Source of the DNA: Piliocolobus tephrosceles
Taxonomy: Eukaryota > Chordata > Mammalia > Primates > Cercopithecidae
Direction: 5' to 3'
Length of the DNA: 64,000 bases
Assembly: GCF_002776525.5 (NCBI RefSeq)
Contig: NC_045436.1
Coordinates: 165,554,756-165,618,755, forward strand
Shown: piece after piece, positions 1 to 13,938 of the stretch
Numbering within the stretch: the stretch's first letter is position 1
How the letters are laid out: each line of letters begins with the position of its first letter
Program-made: the position numbers and the translations under genes
Notes under the pieces: model-generated
What the model saw: the letters and a program-made list of their open reading frames with translations, nothing else
The model's database searches: none
Told to the model about the DNA's origin: nothing

Positions 1-344
1 AGCCACTAGTCAAATGGTGATTATTTATTCCAAAGCTCAAAGAAAAGCAACACAAGGTCCAGTATATCCAACAAGCTTTAATCTAAGCAAACAATGTGAA
101 AAATCAAACTTCTGTGTATAAACTATATACTAAAACAGTAGACTTTTAAATTAGTGATATACCTGGGAAAACATAATGTTAAGTATGAATAAAATATACA
201 ATAACTAAGAAAATAAAGAAATTGAAATATTAATTCGTATCTCGGAACAACCTATACAGAGGAAGTAAATCCTAAATTTGTTTTTTTATGAGTTCTGCAT
301 ATAGTATGCCTCTACTGCATTAGACAGTAGGGGCAACTATGGCT

Positions 345-560
345 TGCTTTATATATATAAATTATATAAATGTATGTTATATGTAAATTACATATATTAT
401 ATGTAAATTATATATATTACATATATTATATATTATGTTTAATTATATATTATACAAATGTCAAAATATATATTCTATAAACATTTATATCATATATACT
501 TATATATATTTTTATATATATTTATAAAACAATCATATATATATCAACTATCAAATACTT
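345..560. repeat. AT-rich simple repeat
   Basis: Degenerate TATATA/TTATATG units with short near-tandem motifs (tatatgtaaattatat) run through the interval. Open frames here are low-complexity artefacts. Confidence 0.8.
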
Positions 561-2630
561 TCCTTGTCCTATCATTTTTCCCCATTATTTGTCAAAAATT
601 GCATATCCTTTGTTCTGTTACTTGTCCTTCTTGTGAAAAAACTATGTTTTTAAATGAGCATTATAAAGGATGTTGTGCATATAGGTTTGTGCACATTTTC
701 CCATCTGCTGGAATATTTGTTTCAGGTGAGCTACTAGGCATCTGTATCATATGAAGAAAATGTGAACTTGCACCCTTGCTTTTCATAATTACACTAGCCA
801 GTAGTCAGCTTCACAAGTGTGTGTTCCTTTGTTTATTGAAGACTTCCAATGGCAGTTGTTTAATTTAATTAATAATCAGCATCATAAACAAGTGGTCACA
901 TGCAGCTTATAACTTATCCTCTCGAGAGAAAAAGCACTCTTAACAATTCACCTAAGTCTAATTCAGATGAGGCAACTGTTTCTTAACTCAAATTAAGATT
1001 CCTGACTTGAGGATGCAAATAAAAATTCCACCTCTAGTTTTCTATGTACACCCAGTGCCTAAATCTGATGTCCAATCTCATGTAAAGAGATACACTTGGT
1101 CAATATTGAATGCTAGGCCATCAAGTTATATAACTTCTAAAACATAGAAATATTCACATCTCGTAACCAGTTCCACCTAACAAACATTGCTTTAGCTGTT
1201 ATTACTCCCCAGGACAAATCCTTTGAGCCAGAAAGACACATTAAAAAATCTGAACACATTTTCTAGCTGCCTGTGTCCCCATTTTCCAACACACATTTAA
1301 TTAATTAGGAAATGCTGTCATAGGTTTATGGATTCTGTTTCTTTAATTCACTTAAAGATTTCAAGTCTTTTTTCATATAGCTGCTGCATAAAGTTATAAA
1401 ATCACAATAAAAGATAGAAAAAAAATCTCTTAGTCTGCTATGTGATATTGTCAAAGAGGTCAAAATGTCAAGCAGAATATAATTTGCTGATGAGGGATTC
1501 TGCAATGGATTAAACCACCTTAAACTGGGGAAATTAATCCAAGTCGCGTCCTTAAAAAATCTCCTCAGTCAACAATAACTAAAGCTGAAAGTGAAATACT
1601 ATCAAAACCAATTCTATGTCCCTTTTTAGAAACTAAGCACAAATATTTAGATATAATTATCTACTGATATGCATACATATAATCTTTATGGCAAACCTAC
1701 ATCCTATTTCCTTAGTAAAAATAGTTCTTAGATAATTTTTGTTAAAAACGCAATTCCAAAGTTTCTTTATTTGAGTTTTAAAATTTACTTAAGTTGGTCC
1801 AATTGAGCAGCAGGGAACACAAGAAAAGAAGAGAAAAATGTCAGGTGATTTTAACTATCCTTAGAGGAACAAAGTCAGGAAAGACTCTGGAGAGAAGATC
1901 TGGTCTGTCAGCTGGGGAATACCTCCCCGTAGTAAGTTAAGGTTGTTAAGGTTTCAGGAGGACATGAACAAAGATCCTGGCTATTCTTGGGAGTGAAGAG
2001 TGTGAGAGGACAGTCCTCCTACTTCTGGAATTGATAACTATGTTGAACTAGTAGGCTACAAAGACAAATTCAGGAAAAGGAAATATGCTCACTTTCTCTA
2101 CAAATAGTACCATATGGGACTCCCACCATCCAGGTGGGGGCTAATGGAGCAATTTACTCTAGACATCCCAGCAGTTTTTTCACAACATGCATGTACCTCA
2201 ATAATCATTGCTATTTATTTTTCCAAAACTTTGTAGCTTATCTCCCATCTGCACAAAGTCATTCATATGGCTGAAAATCTCATTCTAAATGCTTTCAAAA
2301 ATGTGTTTTCACTATTACACATTAGGTCAGTGCAAAAGCATTCCAGGGAGGAAAAAGTGATTCCCCCTAATACTCACATTATGCTCCTTTAAGGAATTAC
2401 TTCCTTTAATAGTCTATGACGTATTTAATATGAAAACCTTGCCATACAGTCATTCATAATGCAGAGGCTGAAATTCTGGCTTTAAAGGAAACATTTAAGA
2501 GGAAATTTACAGCCCTCTTTAAATACCTTATAATAATATTTTCGGACTAATAAACACTACTACTTGAGCCCAGAAACAATACCAAAAAAGCTAACATTAA
2601 AAATCTCAACTTTACAAGAACACACTGCCA

Positions 2631-2650
2631 GCTTCCTCTTAAGAGGAAGC
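2631..2650. repeat. Perfect 20-bp palindrome
   Basis: gcttcctcttaagaggaagc is identical to its reverse complement, with no spacer. It contains a central CTTAAG and two inverted TTCC/GGAA cores of ETS-site type. It lies about 320 bp downstream of exon 4 in the direction of transcription. Confidence 0.95.
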
Positions 2651-2976
2651 ACAGTAGCAATTTTCTCCCTTCAGAACTTAATCAAACATTTCCATTAAAA
2701 AGTAGGTAAATCTTGCCATCATCACATTACCAAAAATAATAATAATAATCCAATTACTGTATCACATACATAAACCGCTAAATCCTAACCAAATAAAACA
2801 ACTTAACCACTAGAAAACAAATCATAAATTTCCTAAAGAAAAAAACACAAACTTTTAATCCATTAATCTATTATGCATAGATTCCAGGAAAGCACACAGA
2901 AACAGATCCAAAATACATTTAATAAAACAACACAAGGTACTACCCAAAGCATCAATAACTACTTGTGTCTACTTAC

Positions 2977-3048
2977 AGCCTGTATAGCTTCGCGGTCCCA
3001 AGAAACAGCAACTCAGGAAACAGCTGAAGGTGATTTCTGTTTAAACGC
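2977..3048 (-). CDS. SLIT2: SLIT2 coding exon 4: third leucine-rich repeat
   Basis: This is a 72-bp exon with acceptor tgttttctctaaag just above 3,048 and a GTAAGT donor at 2,971-2,976. It completes Leu108 and encodes residues 109-131, with core LRLNRNHLQLF followed by PELLFLGTAKLYR, and starts Leu132. It is separated from exon 3 by 10.8 kb, the largest complete intron in the window. No following LRR exon (expected to begin DLSENQIQ) is visible between 1 and 2,970, so the window ends inside intron 4. Confidence 0.96.
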
Positions 3049-4989
3049 CTTTAGAGAAAACAAAAATAAAGCTTATGTTACACAGAAAATACCCAACAAT
3101 GAGACTGTGATTTGGTAGTGTCATGCCTCATCCTGTATTTCAGAAAAGAATGAAATGACATTCAAGAGAATTCAAGCATTGCAAATCAAAAGTTGGTTAC
3201 ACCTTTTGTTACATGACTCTTTAAAGCAGTTTTTCATTGTGCTTACTATGATGATGATTACTGGGGTCTAAACTCCAAACTCAAAGCCTGTGCAACATCA
3301 GTCAACCAGAATATACACAACAATAAAGGATTTTTGTGACTCAGTCTTAGGCGCCTAAGGTAGGTGACTTCAATATCCAGCAGAAATACCACAATAAATG
3401 GTATCTAAAATAATCCATACACAGTCCCAATTGGCCTAAAATCTCAGCCAAGGAATTGTGGGGAGATGGAAATTTTAATTTTTTTAGCTTTTCATTTAGT
3501 TGGGAGAAAAAAAAAAAAAAAAGGCATGAGAAATTGTCAGCATGATTTGTCCCGTAGGCAAAATCAGGAGAATACCAACCCAGAGTTCAAACCTCAACCC
3601 ACAGCTTCCAATCCTTAACTGAATTTAAGGCTCAGCAGTATAACTAATAGTGGTGTCAAATCTGTTTAAGTAATGTTTTAAAATGTCTAAGTAAATTGGA
3701 ATGTTGTAAATGTTTTAAAGAAGAGTGTGATTCCAACTCTAACTCAATTTAAGCCCTGATGCTTGGTATGCACACCTGTTAAAGAAAGAGTGGGCAAATA
3801 CTATCTCTGATGTAGTCATATCCCAATCCCATCTGTTTTAAGTGTACAATTTAACATTTAATTTAAAATAACTGTCTATTTCTCTGCTTTTCCCAAATCT
3901 AAATAAAACGATAAAGAGCTGATGTAACATTTTGCACTCAAATGACTTACAAGCTGCCTAGCTCGAGAGGGATAGAGGCATATTATATAGTATAGCTTCT
4001 GGATATAGGTCCAGAAAGTAATGCCACACTAGGAAAGCAGAGGTATTTCTTAAATTTTAAAGGTAAATATTAAAAGGGACAGGAAAAGAGGGCATATCAA
4101 TCTTGACATATTGAAAGGGTCATCGGGCAGATGCAGAATTATGCTATTTAGTCTCCAGAGGGCAGAAATGGGCCCCCGGTTGTAACTCCTAAGAAATTCA
4201 ATTATATAGAAGATCTTTCTAAGAACTAGCTATTAAGAAATGGAAACTCTCAACTCCTTATCTCAAAATGTATTCAAGCAGAGGCTATGAGTTGTGGTTT
4301 TTTTTTTTTTTTTTTTTTTTGGAAAATGATATAATTTTAAAAAATCCTGTTTGTAAGTGAGAAGCTAGACCAGGCAAACTTCAGAACTTCTTTCCATTCT
4401 AAAAAATGCCATGAAGCAATGATGGCACCATAACTTTATGTGAACTCAGAAGGAAGTTGGTCATCTACAGAAACATTCTCAGGCCCTAATAAAATGCATA
4501 CTAATAAAAAGTATGCCAAGACAAGTAGAGGCAAATAGTAAAATTAGTGGTAAAAGAGTGAATTTACTTCCCACTTACACTATTTTTTTGAATGAAGCAC
4601 ATAACAAGGTAAAATTTAAAGTCAAATCAAAAGCTTTTATTTATTTGTTCTCTGTTAGGTATGATTTTGAAGAAAGTGTACTTCCAAAGTCTAGCATTAT
4701 ACAATTTCAATGAAATGCAGATTGTTACTTTGTTATATTTCCTTCTAAAAACAGATTACAAATATTTGCAACAGTGGTAATGAGATTTTTTTCTAGGAGT
4801 GCAACCACTCTTGGAAGGACCTCCATTGTTCAAAGAGCCAATTCCAATTTCTAAAACAGCAGAAATGTGCTCTCATGATGTGATCCAAACCACCAGATTT
4901 ACCAGCCTCATTTGTTATTCTCTAGCCAGAGCAAGCACTCTCGGCAAGCCCCCGGGTCCTGCAGAGGCAGTTCTCTTTATGAAGTGCTT

Positions 4990-5312
4990 CTCCTTTTCTC
5001 CAAATGGTGCTTTCTTACATCCTCTGTGAACCTTCCCCTGATTCTCCTACAAATAGTGCTTCTCTTGGCTGTGTCCCCACAGCATCTGATAAGTAAGGGT
5101 CCCTTACACTGTGTAATATTTATTCATGTACTGGTCCCTTTCCCACTAGGCTGTGAGCTCTTCAAGCATAAAGACTAAATCTTTGTATTCTCTTCCTTCT
5201 TCCCTGGCACTTAGTAAGTTTTGAACCATATGAAAAGCCAAAGAGAGCAGCCTGCTCTCAGTCAACATTTCCTAATCTCTGGCCCTTAGTAGGTTCTTAG
5301 GAAACGCTGAAT
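4990..5312 (+). repeat. L2-like 3' end fragment
   Basis: The series 'ggctgtgagctcttcaagcat', 'ctggcacttagtaag' and 'cccttagtaggttcttagga' follows the order of the L2 3' end. The tail motif is partly duplicated (near 5,205 and 5,282). Divergent and ancient. Confidence 0.55.
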
Positions 5313-5739
5313 GAGAACAGCGTTGTGTAGTATTTTGATATATTTCAGCAAGGCCCTAGCATTTACATTTTGTATTAAGCCAACATTCCTCTGGCATTCT
5401 CCCTGAGGCACCTGCCTTGAGTTTGATGCCACTCTCTGGCTGTCAAACCTGCTTTGAGATGTCCCAGACAGTAGTTTTCTCCTTTCCATTCCATCAACAT
5501 CCTTGGTGATGTGATTCTCAACATCACCTAGAAGCTGGAAAGAATTCAATGTGTTTAAACAAATTCAGATATATAAGTGAGTAACAGCTGCTACCAGCTT
5601 TCTTGTTAACGGGTCTACATCAGTATAGTTTCATATATTGTGAGAAAGCAGATTTTTCAGGTTGGATACAAGAAGTGTTATTTTTTCTTAATTATTATCC
5701 TTTTCTTATTCCCAGTGGTTCCTAATTCACTGTGTAAGT

Positions 5740-5925
5740 AGTAGCTAACACATATTCTAATTCACTGTGTAAGTAATAAGCTTACTAGGTGATGGCCACT
5801 ATTCTGAGAGGTTTATACAAGTTATCTCATTCACTCTTCACCACATCCCCGTGAGTAAGTACAATTCTCACTGCTGTTCTGGAGAGAAGAGCAGAGCTCA
5901 AAGACATAAAGCTAGGGCCTGAATG
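5740..5925 (+). repeat. MIR element
   Basis: The interval follows the MIR consensus order: 'actattctgagaggtttat', 'tatctcattcactcttcacc', then 'gagcagagctcaaagacata'. A 19-bp direct repeat overlaps its 5' end (5,722-5,740 and 5,757-5,775). Confidence 0.65.
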
Positions 5926-8014
5926 AAGGTGGTGTGACACTAAAACATACCCTCTGAATCACTCTTCTGGAAAAAATACAGTCTAACATTCCTAAACAAT
6001 AATTCAGAATAATATAATGCTGAAGCTTTCCTTTTCACCTATATTCCCTGAGGCAAAACATAGATTTATTTGATCCATTTCTTAGGTATCTATGAACTAA
6101 GCAACTGTAAATAAAACAAACTTTTATTTTTTAAAAAAGCTAGCTCTGTGTTCAGCTCATGGTTTTAAACACCTGTTGAAAATTAGGTATTTTAAATTTC
6201 AGAAAAAAAATGAAAATATATATGAAGCACTCCTCTCCGAATTCAAGTAGTTTATAATTATTTCAGGAAAGTTATTATGAGTGATCTTTATAATTTTTGT
6301 TTTTAGGATAAGACAAGGTGGTATCACACAAAAAGGACAGATGACAGTAAGGAATGTGGTAATATGGATACAACAAAACAGTATACGTTTCCTTTTTATT
6401 GTCTTTAAAGCAGTATCAAGACACTTTTGGCTCCACTTTTTCTATTCTCTCTTCCATCCATACTAAGTCTAAATGGTTATACAAACATTAACATAAAAAG
6501 CAAAACTTTCAAAATATTAAATAAAGATAGGATGCTTGTACAATCACCAGAAATTAAATCCTTAAATTAAAGAACACATGTAAAATCTAAACTTATTTTA
6601 AAGACTATTAAGGTATATAACAATTGCTAAACAGAGCTAGAGAAAAAGTAGCCTAGCTTTTAATGTGACAGAAATTTGCTTAACAGCTTGAAGATGATCG
6701 TGTCAGAATAAGATCTCTAACATAAATGAGTTGAAGTTAAATCTGATGGTTCCAGAACAGGAAACAGCATGTAGTGAATTAAAGATATCACAGAGGATTA
6801 TTTATGGGAGGCAACATAAATTAGCTTTGTTAAACAGACCAGGTGAGTCAATTATCACTGTTCAGAGCACAGACACTCAATGGTGTCAAAGAAGAGACAG
6901 AGATATAATGATACCTAAGTCATGTGTCCTCAACCCTCGATGGAATCTGCCCATAAGATTCCAGAAACGTTTGAAAATTCTCTAGACGCCAATTCACAGT
7001 TTCAGAAAGGTGTGTAATGTATGTCTCTGAGATACTTTCTCTCAGGGCAAAGACGAGAAGGGATTCCAGTAACTGTTTGCTCTGTGCTACCAGCTATTTT
7101 TGAGTCTGACTTTCAGAGGAGTGAATGATCTTTCTGCATCGCACAAAACACCACTGGCCTCTCAAATACTGATTCTTAACAATCTCAATTTGAAGGGCAG
7201 CCTGAACATATTGATAAACATTGTTTTGAATTATTATCTGCCAGCTGTGTATGTGACCCTTGTCCTTTAGCAGAGGTTATAGTCTCTTACTTTTTGCAAC
7301 TCTCACCTAAATTCAATTAATGTTCACAACCTTCCATCTAATTCAAAACATAATATGAGAACAGTTTTACCAAAGCCAGTAAAATTTTGTGCTCCTTATT
7401 TACTTGTCAGTGTAAATATAAAGTGTTTTTAGCAGTGTGCTAGGTCTGTAATAAATGTTTGATAAATGCTGGCTTAAAGCCTACCATTTCTAACCTCCTA
7501 TTTCCCCTACATGAATGATCAAGTGTAAAACTATTTAGCCCCCTCTTTTGCCACCTTCTCAGGTAAATTTTGACTTCTCTTATAAAAATGTTTTTATTCT
7601 AACATTTTCAAACCACGGATCTTAAAATTTATTTTGCATTATGTAAATAACATAAAGTTCACATTTTCAGCAGTGATTTCAATGACAACTTAATCTTTTG
7701 TATTCCTTGCTAGGGATGTCAACACTTATTAGCAAAATATTCCTCCCTCTTTTGTCCCCTTATTTCCTGGTATTTCTCTACATATTCAGAGAGACTATGA
7801 AAAATACTCTGAAATAACCATTGAAGGGTTGTTTACCTTTTCTTCACATCTCTTCTGTTGACCATATACTATGTTAGGAAGAACATTTTTTAAAAGTGTA
7901 ATTATGACTGTAACAAGCCAAATGGATCATATATACACTTTAGCAGCTAAGATAAAATAATTCCTAAACTCAGCGATTGAGAAATAAGAGAGGTATGTTG
8001 AAATGCAGAATAAT

Positions 8015-8205
8015 AGTTATTTAAGTGCTCTGTGCCCAGCATTTTGTGAAGCTATGTACATGATCATACTTATTGCCACTATGAGATATCATGATTATCC
8101 CTGTTTTAAAGATGAGGAAACTGAAATTTTGAAAGATGAAGCAAGGTGATCAAGATCACTCAGTGGAACTGAAACCAGGGATTTTCTGAAATCACTCTTC
8201 CCTCA
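8015..8205 (+). repeat. MIR element
   Basis: 'gtgcccagcattttgtgaag', 'aaagatgaggaaactgaaat' and 'caagatcactcagtggaact' appear in MIR order on the plus strand. Confidence 0.75.
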
Positions 8206-9360
8206 CGTTTCTGATTTCAAAACGGGAAAGGGGAGCTTGTATCTGGTTAGAAACCATAATCAACAGTACAACCAATGTGTATTTGCCTGGTATTCCATAA
8301 GACACCAAGCATTAGCAGATAAGATAAGATGTCGAAGAACAGAGATTTCTAGATAATCCACATTCTGTGCTTTTACTCTAGAACCTCAAACAGCAGCACA
8401 GAGCCACTGCTCCCAAACTGTCCATCTGTATTCAGAGTGTATGGACATTGCAGAGAGGACATCCAAATAATTTTCTGTAAATATTATAGTAAAGCCATAT
8501 TGATGAGATCAAATCACAGCCCTATTATCAAGTTTTCGTTCTGAAAGCATTTTCATCAATATGCTTTCCAGTCCAGCAGGTAACACTTGGTTTGAAAAAA
8601 AGTAACGGCAATATATATGAAGTCCATGCAGAAATGTCTCTCTTTCCATGTGAAGTTGTGAAATTCAGTCTAGAAGACATAATTCAAGCAGAAAGGTATC
8701 CAAAAGAAATGAGAGAGGGAATTAAACGTAAAATATTTGACATTGGCTACTTCCACAAATACATTGTAACAGTGCAAACTAAACTACTCATTTCAGGGGA
8801 GGTATAAAGGACAGGGCATCCAGCAAACACTGTCACAAAAGAGGACCCAAAACAGATGTGGGAAAAATAAACACCCTCACTGCTTCAGAATTCATAAAAT
8901 GGTCCACAAAGAGCAAACGGGCCTTCTCACCACCATTCAACCTCAAGGCACATAAAAAATGTTGCATGAGAAACTCTCTCAGATGGATTCAATGTTCTGC
9001 TAAACTTGTAACAGTGCACAGGGATTAAAGCTTTCCATGACCAGCGCCAGTAAACCTAATTTAAAATCGACCACGTTGCTTATAAATAGGTGAACATTAC
9101 TGGCATATAATGGCTATGATATATTTTAGAACATTTATATTTTATGCTATGTGCATACTCAGCCTCTGTCACAGAGTTTGACGTGTCCTTTAAAGAGACT
9201 TTCCAAGAAAATGACTGCCATGATTTTAAACTTGTGTGGAAAGATACCAGAAAACAATTCTTTTGAGATGGGCTTGCATTCTTTTCCAAGGAGATTAGCA
9301 CCATTAGACTGTCGTTCTGTTAAGAAAAGGTATGTGTTATGTGTTGCCTATAAACTTGTC

Positions 9361-9384
9361 GGATTAGTCAGAAGAGACTAATCC
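9361..9384. repeat. 9-bp-stem hairpin with adjoining 17-bp direct repeat
   Basis: ggattagtc and gactaatcc form a perfect inverted repeat around a 6-base loop. The right arm overlaps the first copy of a 17-bp direct repeat (atccttgatgaacagag at 9,381-9,397 and 9,409-9,425). No function is known for either. Confidence 0.8.
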
Positions 9385-10860
9385 TTGATGAACAGAGAGC
9401 ATGTCCAGATCCTTGATGAACAGAGGATAAATGATGCTTTCTTTCAGACCTGTTCCACAACATATTCTCTACTTGAACTCATGTGTAAAGACCTACAACA
9501 AAAACCCTACCACATCATACTTCCTCAGCCTCACTGACACTGTCTGTCCCATGCTTAGGAGTGGTATGTGTACGCAGGGAGAACTAATTCAGCATCACCT
9601 TAAACAAATGTGTCTTTTACATACCATCTCATTAGAATGTAGTGTTTAGTCAAATGTAGGCTGCACTGTAAAGGGACTTAGACTTTTCTAACTTAAAAAG
9701 AATATTTTCTTTATATCAACTTGGTGGAAAATTTAAATGTCTCAGTTAACAGCTTGACTGTTCAAGATTCCTTACATGGCTTTATCATAATAATATTTTC
9801 CGAGCTCATTTTCAAGCATCAATGAGTATCAAATGACAAAGCTAGTGGGAAAAATGTCATTTCAAACCCAATTATACTAATACTAGGAGAAGTTAAAGCA
9901 GTATTGGTCTTAAAAGCACACATTTACTAAGTATTGGTGGGGAAAGATGAACACTCCACACGCTTGCCTTTATTATTTTCACAATTTCCTTATTTTAAGG
10001 GTATAAGATGGTTTCAATGTTCACACAAAGCCTAATATCCAAGACTTTTTACAGTATGCTACTGATTCTTACCAACATAACCTAGGCATATATGCATTTC
10101 ACTTTTCAGTCTTAGAGTAAATAATAAAATGTCCCATAACAACCCTAAAAATTTTCAAAAACTTTCCCATACTTTTGCATTTGTATTATCAAGGAACTTT
10201 CAAAAGAAGATAATTTTCACTAGTGGAACCCCGACATGGTCTGGGCCCCCCTAAAAGGCCATAAAATAGAACTGAATGACTGTAGTATCTAATCCCATAA
10301 ACCATGTGTGAACAACAGAATTTTACACAAGCCCACAGCATTGCTGGGTCCCAGTGTTATTTTTTTAACCCTCTAGGGCATTATGCAGCCTCAAAAAAAT
10401 CTCAAATTAATAATTTTGCATGGAGAATTTATTGCAGATATACACAGGTATCTTCCTTGAGGTATATAAAAGAAATATACTTCCTAAGTGTCCTGATTCT
10501 TACTGCAGCTTATATGTGACCTTTTTTTCCGAATTTCCACTGAATTAACTGGCCATCTAGGTATAGCACATTTCATTTGAAAATTTTTTTGATTAAGCAA
10601 CAGGAGCTCTGCTAATACAATCTATATGAGGCACATTCTGAAGGCTTCATTTTCATCCCAGATAAACAGGTACCGCTGGCAATACAGAGCATCCTAGGAA
10701 ATATGACTCTGCACATGTTAGGTCTGAGAGTGCAGAAACAAACTGTCAAAACAGAAAATAATGTGTGCTCGTGGTATGCAGACATGATTACAACTTCCTC
10801 CTTTTACAGTGATGCATAACCACATTCTGACAATGATGTGTCATCTCATGTTGCAAGAGA

Positions 10861-10967
10861 ATGAAGGGCAGGGGAGGGAAGGAGCTAGTTAGAGAGGTAA
10901 GGAAGAAAGAAACTAAAAGGGAAGAAAAGAAGGAAAGGAGGGAGAGGAGGAGAAAAGAAAGGAGGAG
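10861..10967 (+). repeat. GA-rich low-complexity tract
   Basis: Almost pure purine on the plus strand (gga, aag and gaaa units), giving an artefactual Lys/Arg/Glu-rich frame. Confidence 0.85.
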
Positions 10968-13866
10968 GTATGTTACTATTAACTCCTTGACGGTTTATCT
11001 GAAAATGTTGTATTTCATCCACTCTTTGAAAGGGAAAACTATCTTTTATAGCTATAATGCTTTGATTTGCAAATAATGACTGTCATTCCATGCTACAATT
11101 AAATTCAAATCAACAACATGACTGTTTCTTGCAGACTAAAAAGCTGAATTTTTTAAAAAGGTACAGATATTTATCTTCTGTTTTCAGATTTTTCTATAGA
11201 TAAAGTTAAAAGTCCATCAACATAAAATAAAATAAAAAGAAAAACTTTCAACTATGAAATATTCACAAAATGTAATTTATAATTGTTTTATCATTTTAAA
11301 ATGAAAACAACTTAAAACCATAAATTACACACGAATAAAATCAATGTTTTTATTTTATTTTGTTCTTCATACAAGGAATAAAAATTAAATCACTATTCAG
11401 TATATAAATGGGATTTACAACAAAAACCTAATTGTACACCTTTTTCATAATTTGGAGTTCCAATTTTAAATTTCACAACTAAATTGTTAAAAACCATATA
11501 AATTTATACAATACATAGTAAAAAGTTAATTTATTGATTTCTTCTTGTCTCTCACATTGTCTCTTGCAGCTTTTTGAAAAAGCAAGCAATTTTTTGGTGT
11601 TAACGACACTAACTAAAATAAAGATATATACCATAGGCCATAGCAGTTTGATTATGGAACTCTCTGGGTAGTTTGGTTTTTTTAATTTTTTAAATCAATA
11701 CACTGAACAAAATTTAAAATAGTTTGTTTCACAATAACTTGAATGCATTCCTTAGCAAACCTGCCTTACCATTTAATGTATTTAAAAAAAAAAAAATATT
11801 TGAAAAGTGTATCCACAATGTTCCTAAGAAATGGTTTTGAATTCCAGAGTCCCAAGGAGATGAATTGGCTGTCAGATAACAATGTGCTTCCATCAGATGG
11901 ACTTGGCAGTTGTAAACAAAAGGAATTTTCTCAGCTTTTCCTCACAAATATGAAATATTTGCTCTTGGCCAACAGCTGGGGTGATTTAAAGAAGTCCTGC
12001 ATATATATTAGTTTTCATTCAAAATTACAAATCCTCCTCCCACTCTGAAACATCTGACTTAGTCTTAGTAGAACAGAAAATTGTTCTGAGATGAAGTGAC
12101 ATTCCCAGAGGAAGTAAAAGTCAAAAAATAGTACCTACTTACAACTCTAATCAAATTTCAGAGCATATAGCATCTGGTTAATAAGTTTTAGGAAAAGTTA
12201 ATTTATTCAAGATGAAAGTTCAGACAACACTCTGAAGTGACTTGAAAAAGAATGAGAAAGTTTGTTTAGTTCTAGTGTTCCTGAAAATATGTAAAACAAC
12301 AATATAACCAATATAGAGACCGCATAAAAAGCCATCAAAACTCCTTCAATGGTTTGGAAGTTAGCAACCAAACTCAAGATACTTTCCTGTGATGACTAAA
12401 AGTTATTCTTGAAAACATAAAGTTTAAATGACAATTTAAATTATCTATTCATTTTAGCAAACATTTGAATTATATTGATGCTTTCTTAAAGATTAAAATA
12501 TCTTTGCAAGTTACTTACTGGGAATTAGCTAATCATACAGTCTATGAAGGAGATCAAACAATAAATACTTTCAGAGTATTTTTTATATATTTAGAGATAG
12601 GCTGTGAACTTATAAGCTTTGTTATGAATGCAACCAAATGTTTACCAATTTTTATTTACCTCTAAAATTAGTTGAAAGTAGTGATTTAAAATTTATTTTG
12701 AATTCCACAATTACAGTCCTTGTATTGTAATATTTATCATAGAGAAAGACTAATAGTAAAATAAAGTAGACATTTCTGTGTTTTACTTGCGGTGATAAAA
12801 ATATAGTCTTAATTTTATAAATATCTTGGAAGGGGACAAACCATTTTTCTTCTTATGGATAATTACAGGGAATTAACTTCTGCCCTTTTGCCCAGTGAAC
12901 CTGAATATGTATTAAGCCTAAAATGAACATTAGATTTTATTATTTCTTGAAAAAAATATTTTTACTTAAAGTGATTATTAAGGCAGGCATGAAAACTTAT
13001 TAAAATAATTGTTGCTGCCTTTACTAGAGCTTTCCTTTGCCTTCAAAATGCAAACATATCAAACCTGAATAATCAAGACATCTAAGACATACAATTCATA
13101 CTTCGAATTAAAAAGTCTGTAATTTATCTTAATTATTTCAGACAGAGGTTTTGTCTTTTGCAGATATATACTGCAAACATTTTTAAAGTCCTCAAGTAAT
13201 ATGTAAAAAAAGTATCTTAAAATCTGAAGTCTACATTTAATCTTCTTGGGAAGGAAACCAACTTTCAATGACCACAATATGACAACACAGTTCTTACTTT
13301 CATAATATTTTTCCAGAATAAATATTTTTGAAGCTAGTATAGAATAAAATACAACTGTGTAAAGTATTAACAATAACAATGTTCACCACGCTAAATATCA
13401 AAAAGCAAATCTTTATCAGTAAAACATAAAATATTTCATCAAATGTCACTGATGACACACAAAGCACCACCATGAAAATGAAAATAACGATTAGCAAAAC
13501 TACTCTCTTCCCTAATGCACCATTAATGCAAATAAAAGTGCCACCTTTCTTCCTACATGAGCAAATAAAACAAATCAAATGAAGAATAAGAAATGCTTGT
13601 ACATCTTGAAGTACCAAAGCAATGATTATCAAGGAAATACATGTCTCAGAAAAGTAACTCTGTGTTTTTGAGCTTAATTACAAGTTAGAACCATTTATTC
13701 AAGAACTGTATTTGTCATAAGTTAGTCTGAAAACCAATGATTCACCCTCCTTTTTCTGCAAATTTTCAAAACCTAAGACACGAAATTGAAGACATGATGC
13801 TTAAAATTTAAGTGTTTTTTAAAAACACAGTTATGTTGTCATAACTTCGGAATTAAAAATACTTAC

Positions 13867-13938
13867 AGTCTCTCTAGTTCTTTAAGATCCTGGAATGCTC
13901 CTCTTTCAATGGTGCTAATCTTATTCTCCATAAGCTGA
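13867..13938 (-). CDS. SLIT2: SLIT2 coding exon 3: second leucine-rich repeat
   Basis: This is a 72-bp exon with acceptor ttttgcatttcag just above 13,938 and a GTAAGT donor at 13,861-13,866. It completes Leu84 and encodes residues 85-107 (QLMENKISTIERGAF, then QDLKELER), beginning Leu108. LQLMENKISTI is a canonical LRR core. The frame from exon 2 continues with no stop. Like the flanking exons it is 24 codons long and begins and ends after the second codon position, so the gene shows one LRR per exon here. Confidence 0.96.

Larger units (their letters stand above)
1..2976 (-). other. SLIT2 intron 4 (3' part outside window)
   Basis: AT-rich intronic sequence. It contains an AT-rich simple repeat (345-560) and a perfect 20-bp palindrome (2,631-2,650). 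No Alu or recognisable L1 is seen, and I find no further SLIT2 exon. Confidence 0.85.
3049..13866 (-). other. SLIT2 intron 3
   Basis: A 10.8-kb intron of mostly unique-looking AT-rich sequence. Visible repeats are limited to homopolymer runs (A at 3,507-3,522; T at 4,298-4,320), an L2 tail (4,990-5,312), MIRs (5,740-5,925; 8,015-8,205), a purine-rich tract (10,861-10,967) and small local duplications. No Alu or clear L1. Open frames near 13.1-13.6 kb on the minus strand have no recognisable content and are probably chance. Confidence 0.85.

Noticed and set aside
2323..2340. Possible MADE1 mariner-type end ('ttaggtcagtgcaaaag')
   Set aside because: Only about 17 bases resemble the terminal repeat. 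The following bases diverge and the inverted partner is absent.
13059..13632. Minus-strand frames of 106 and 110 codons in SLIT2 intron 3
   Set aside because: AT-rich hydrophobic translations with no matching splice context and no recognised family. Likely chance.
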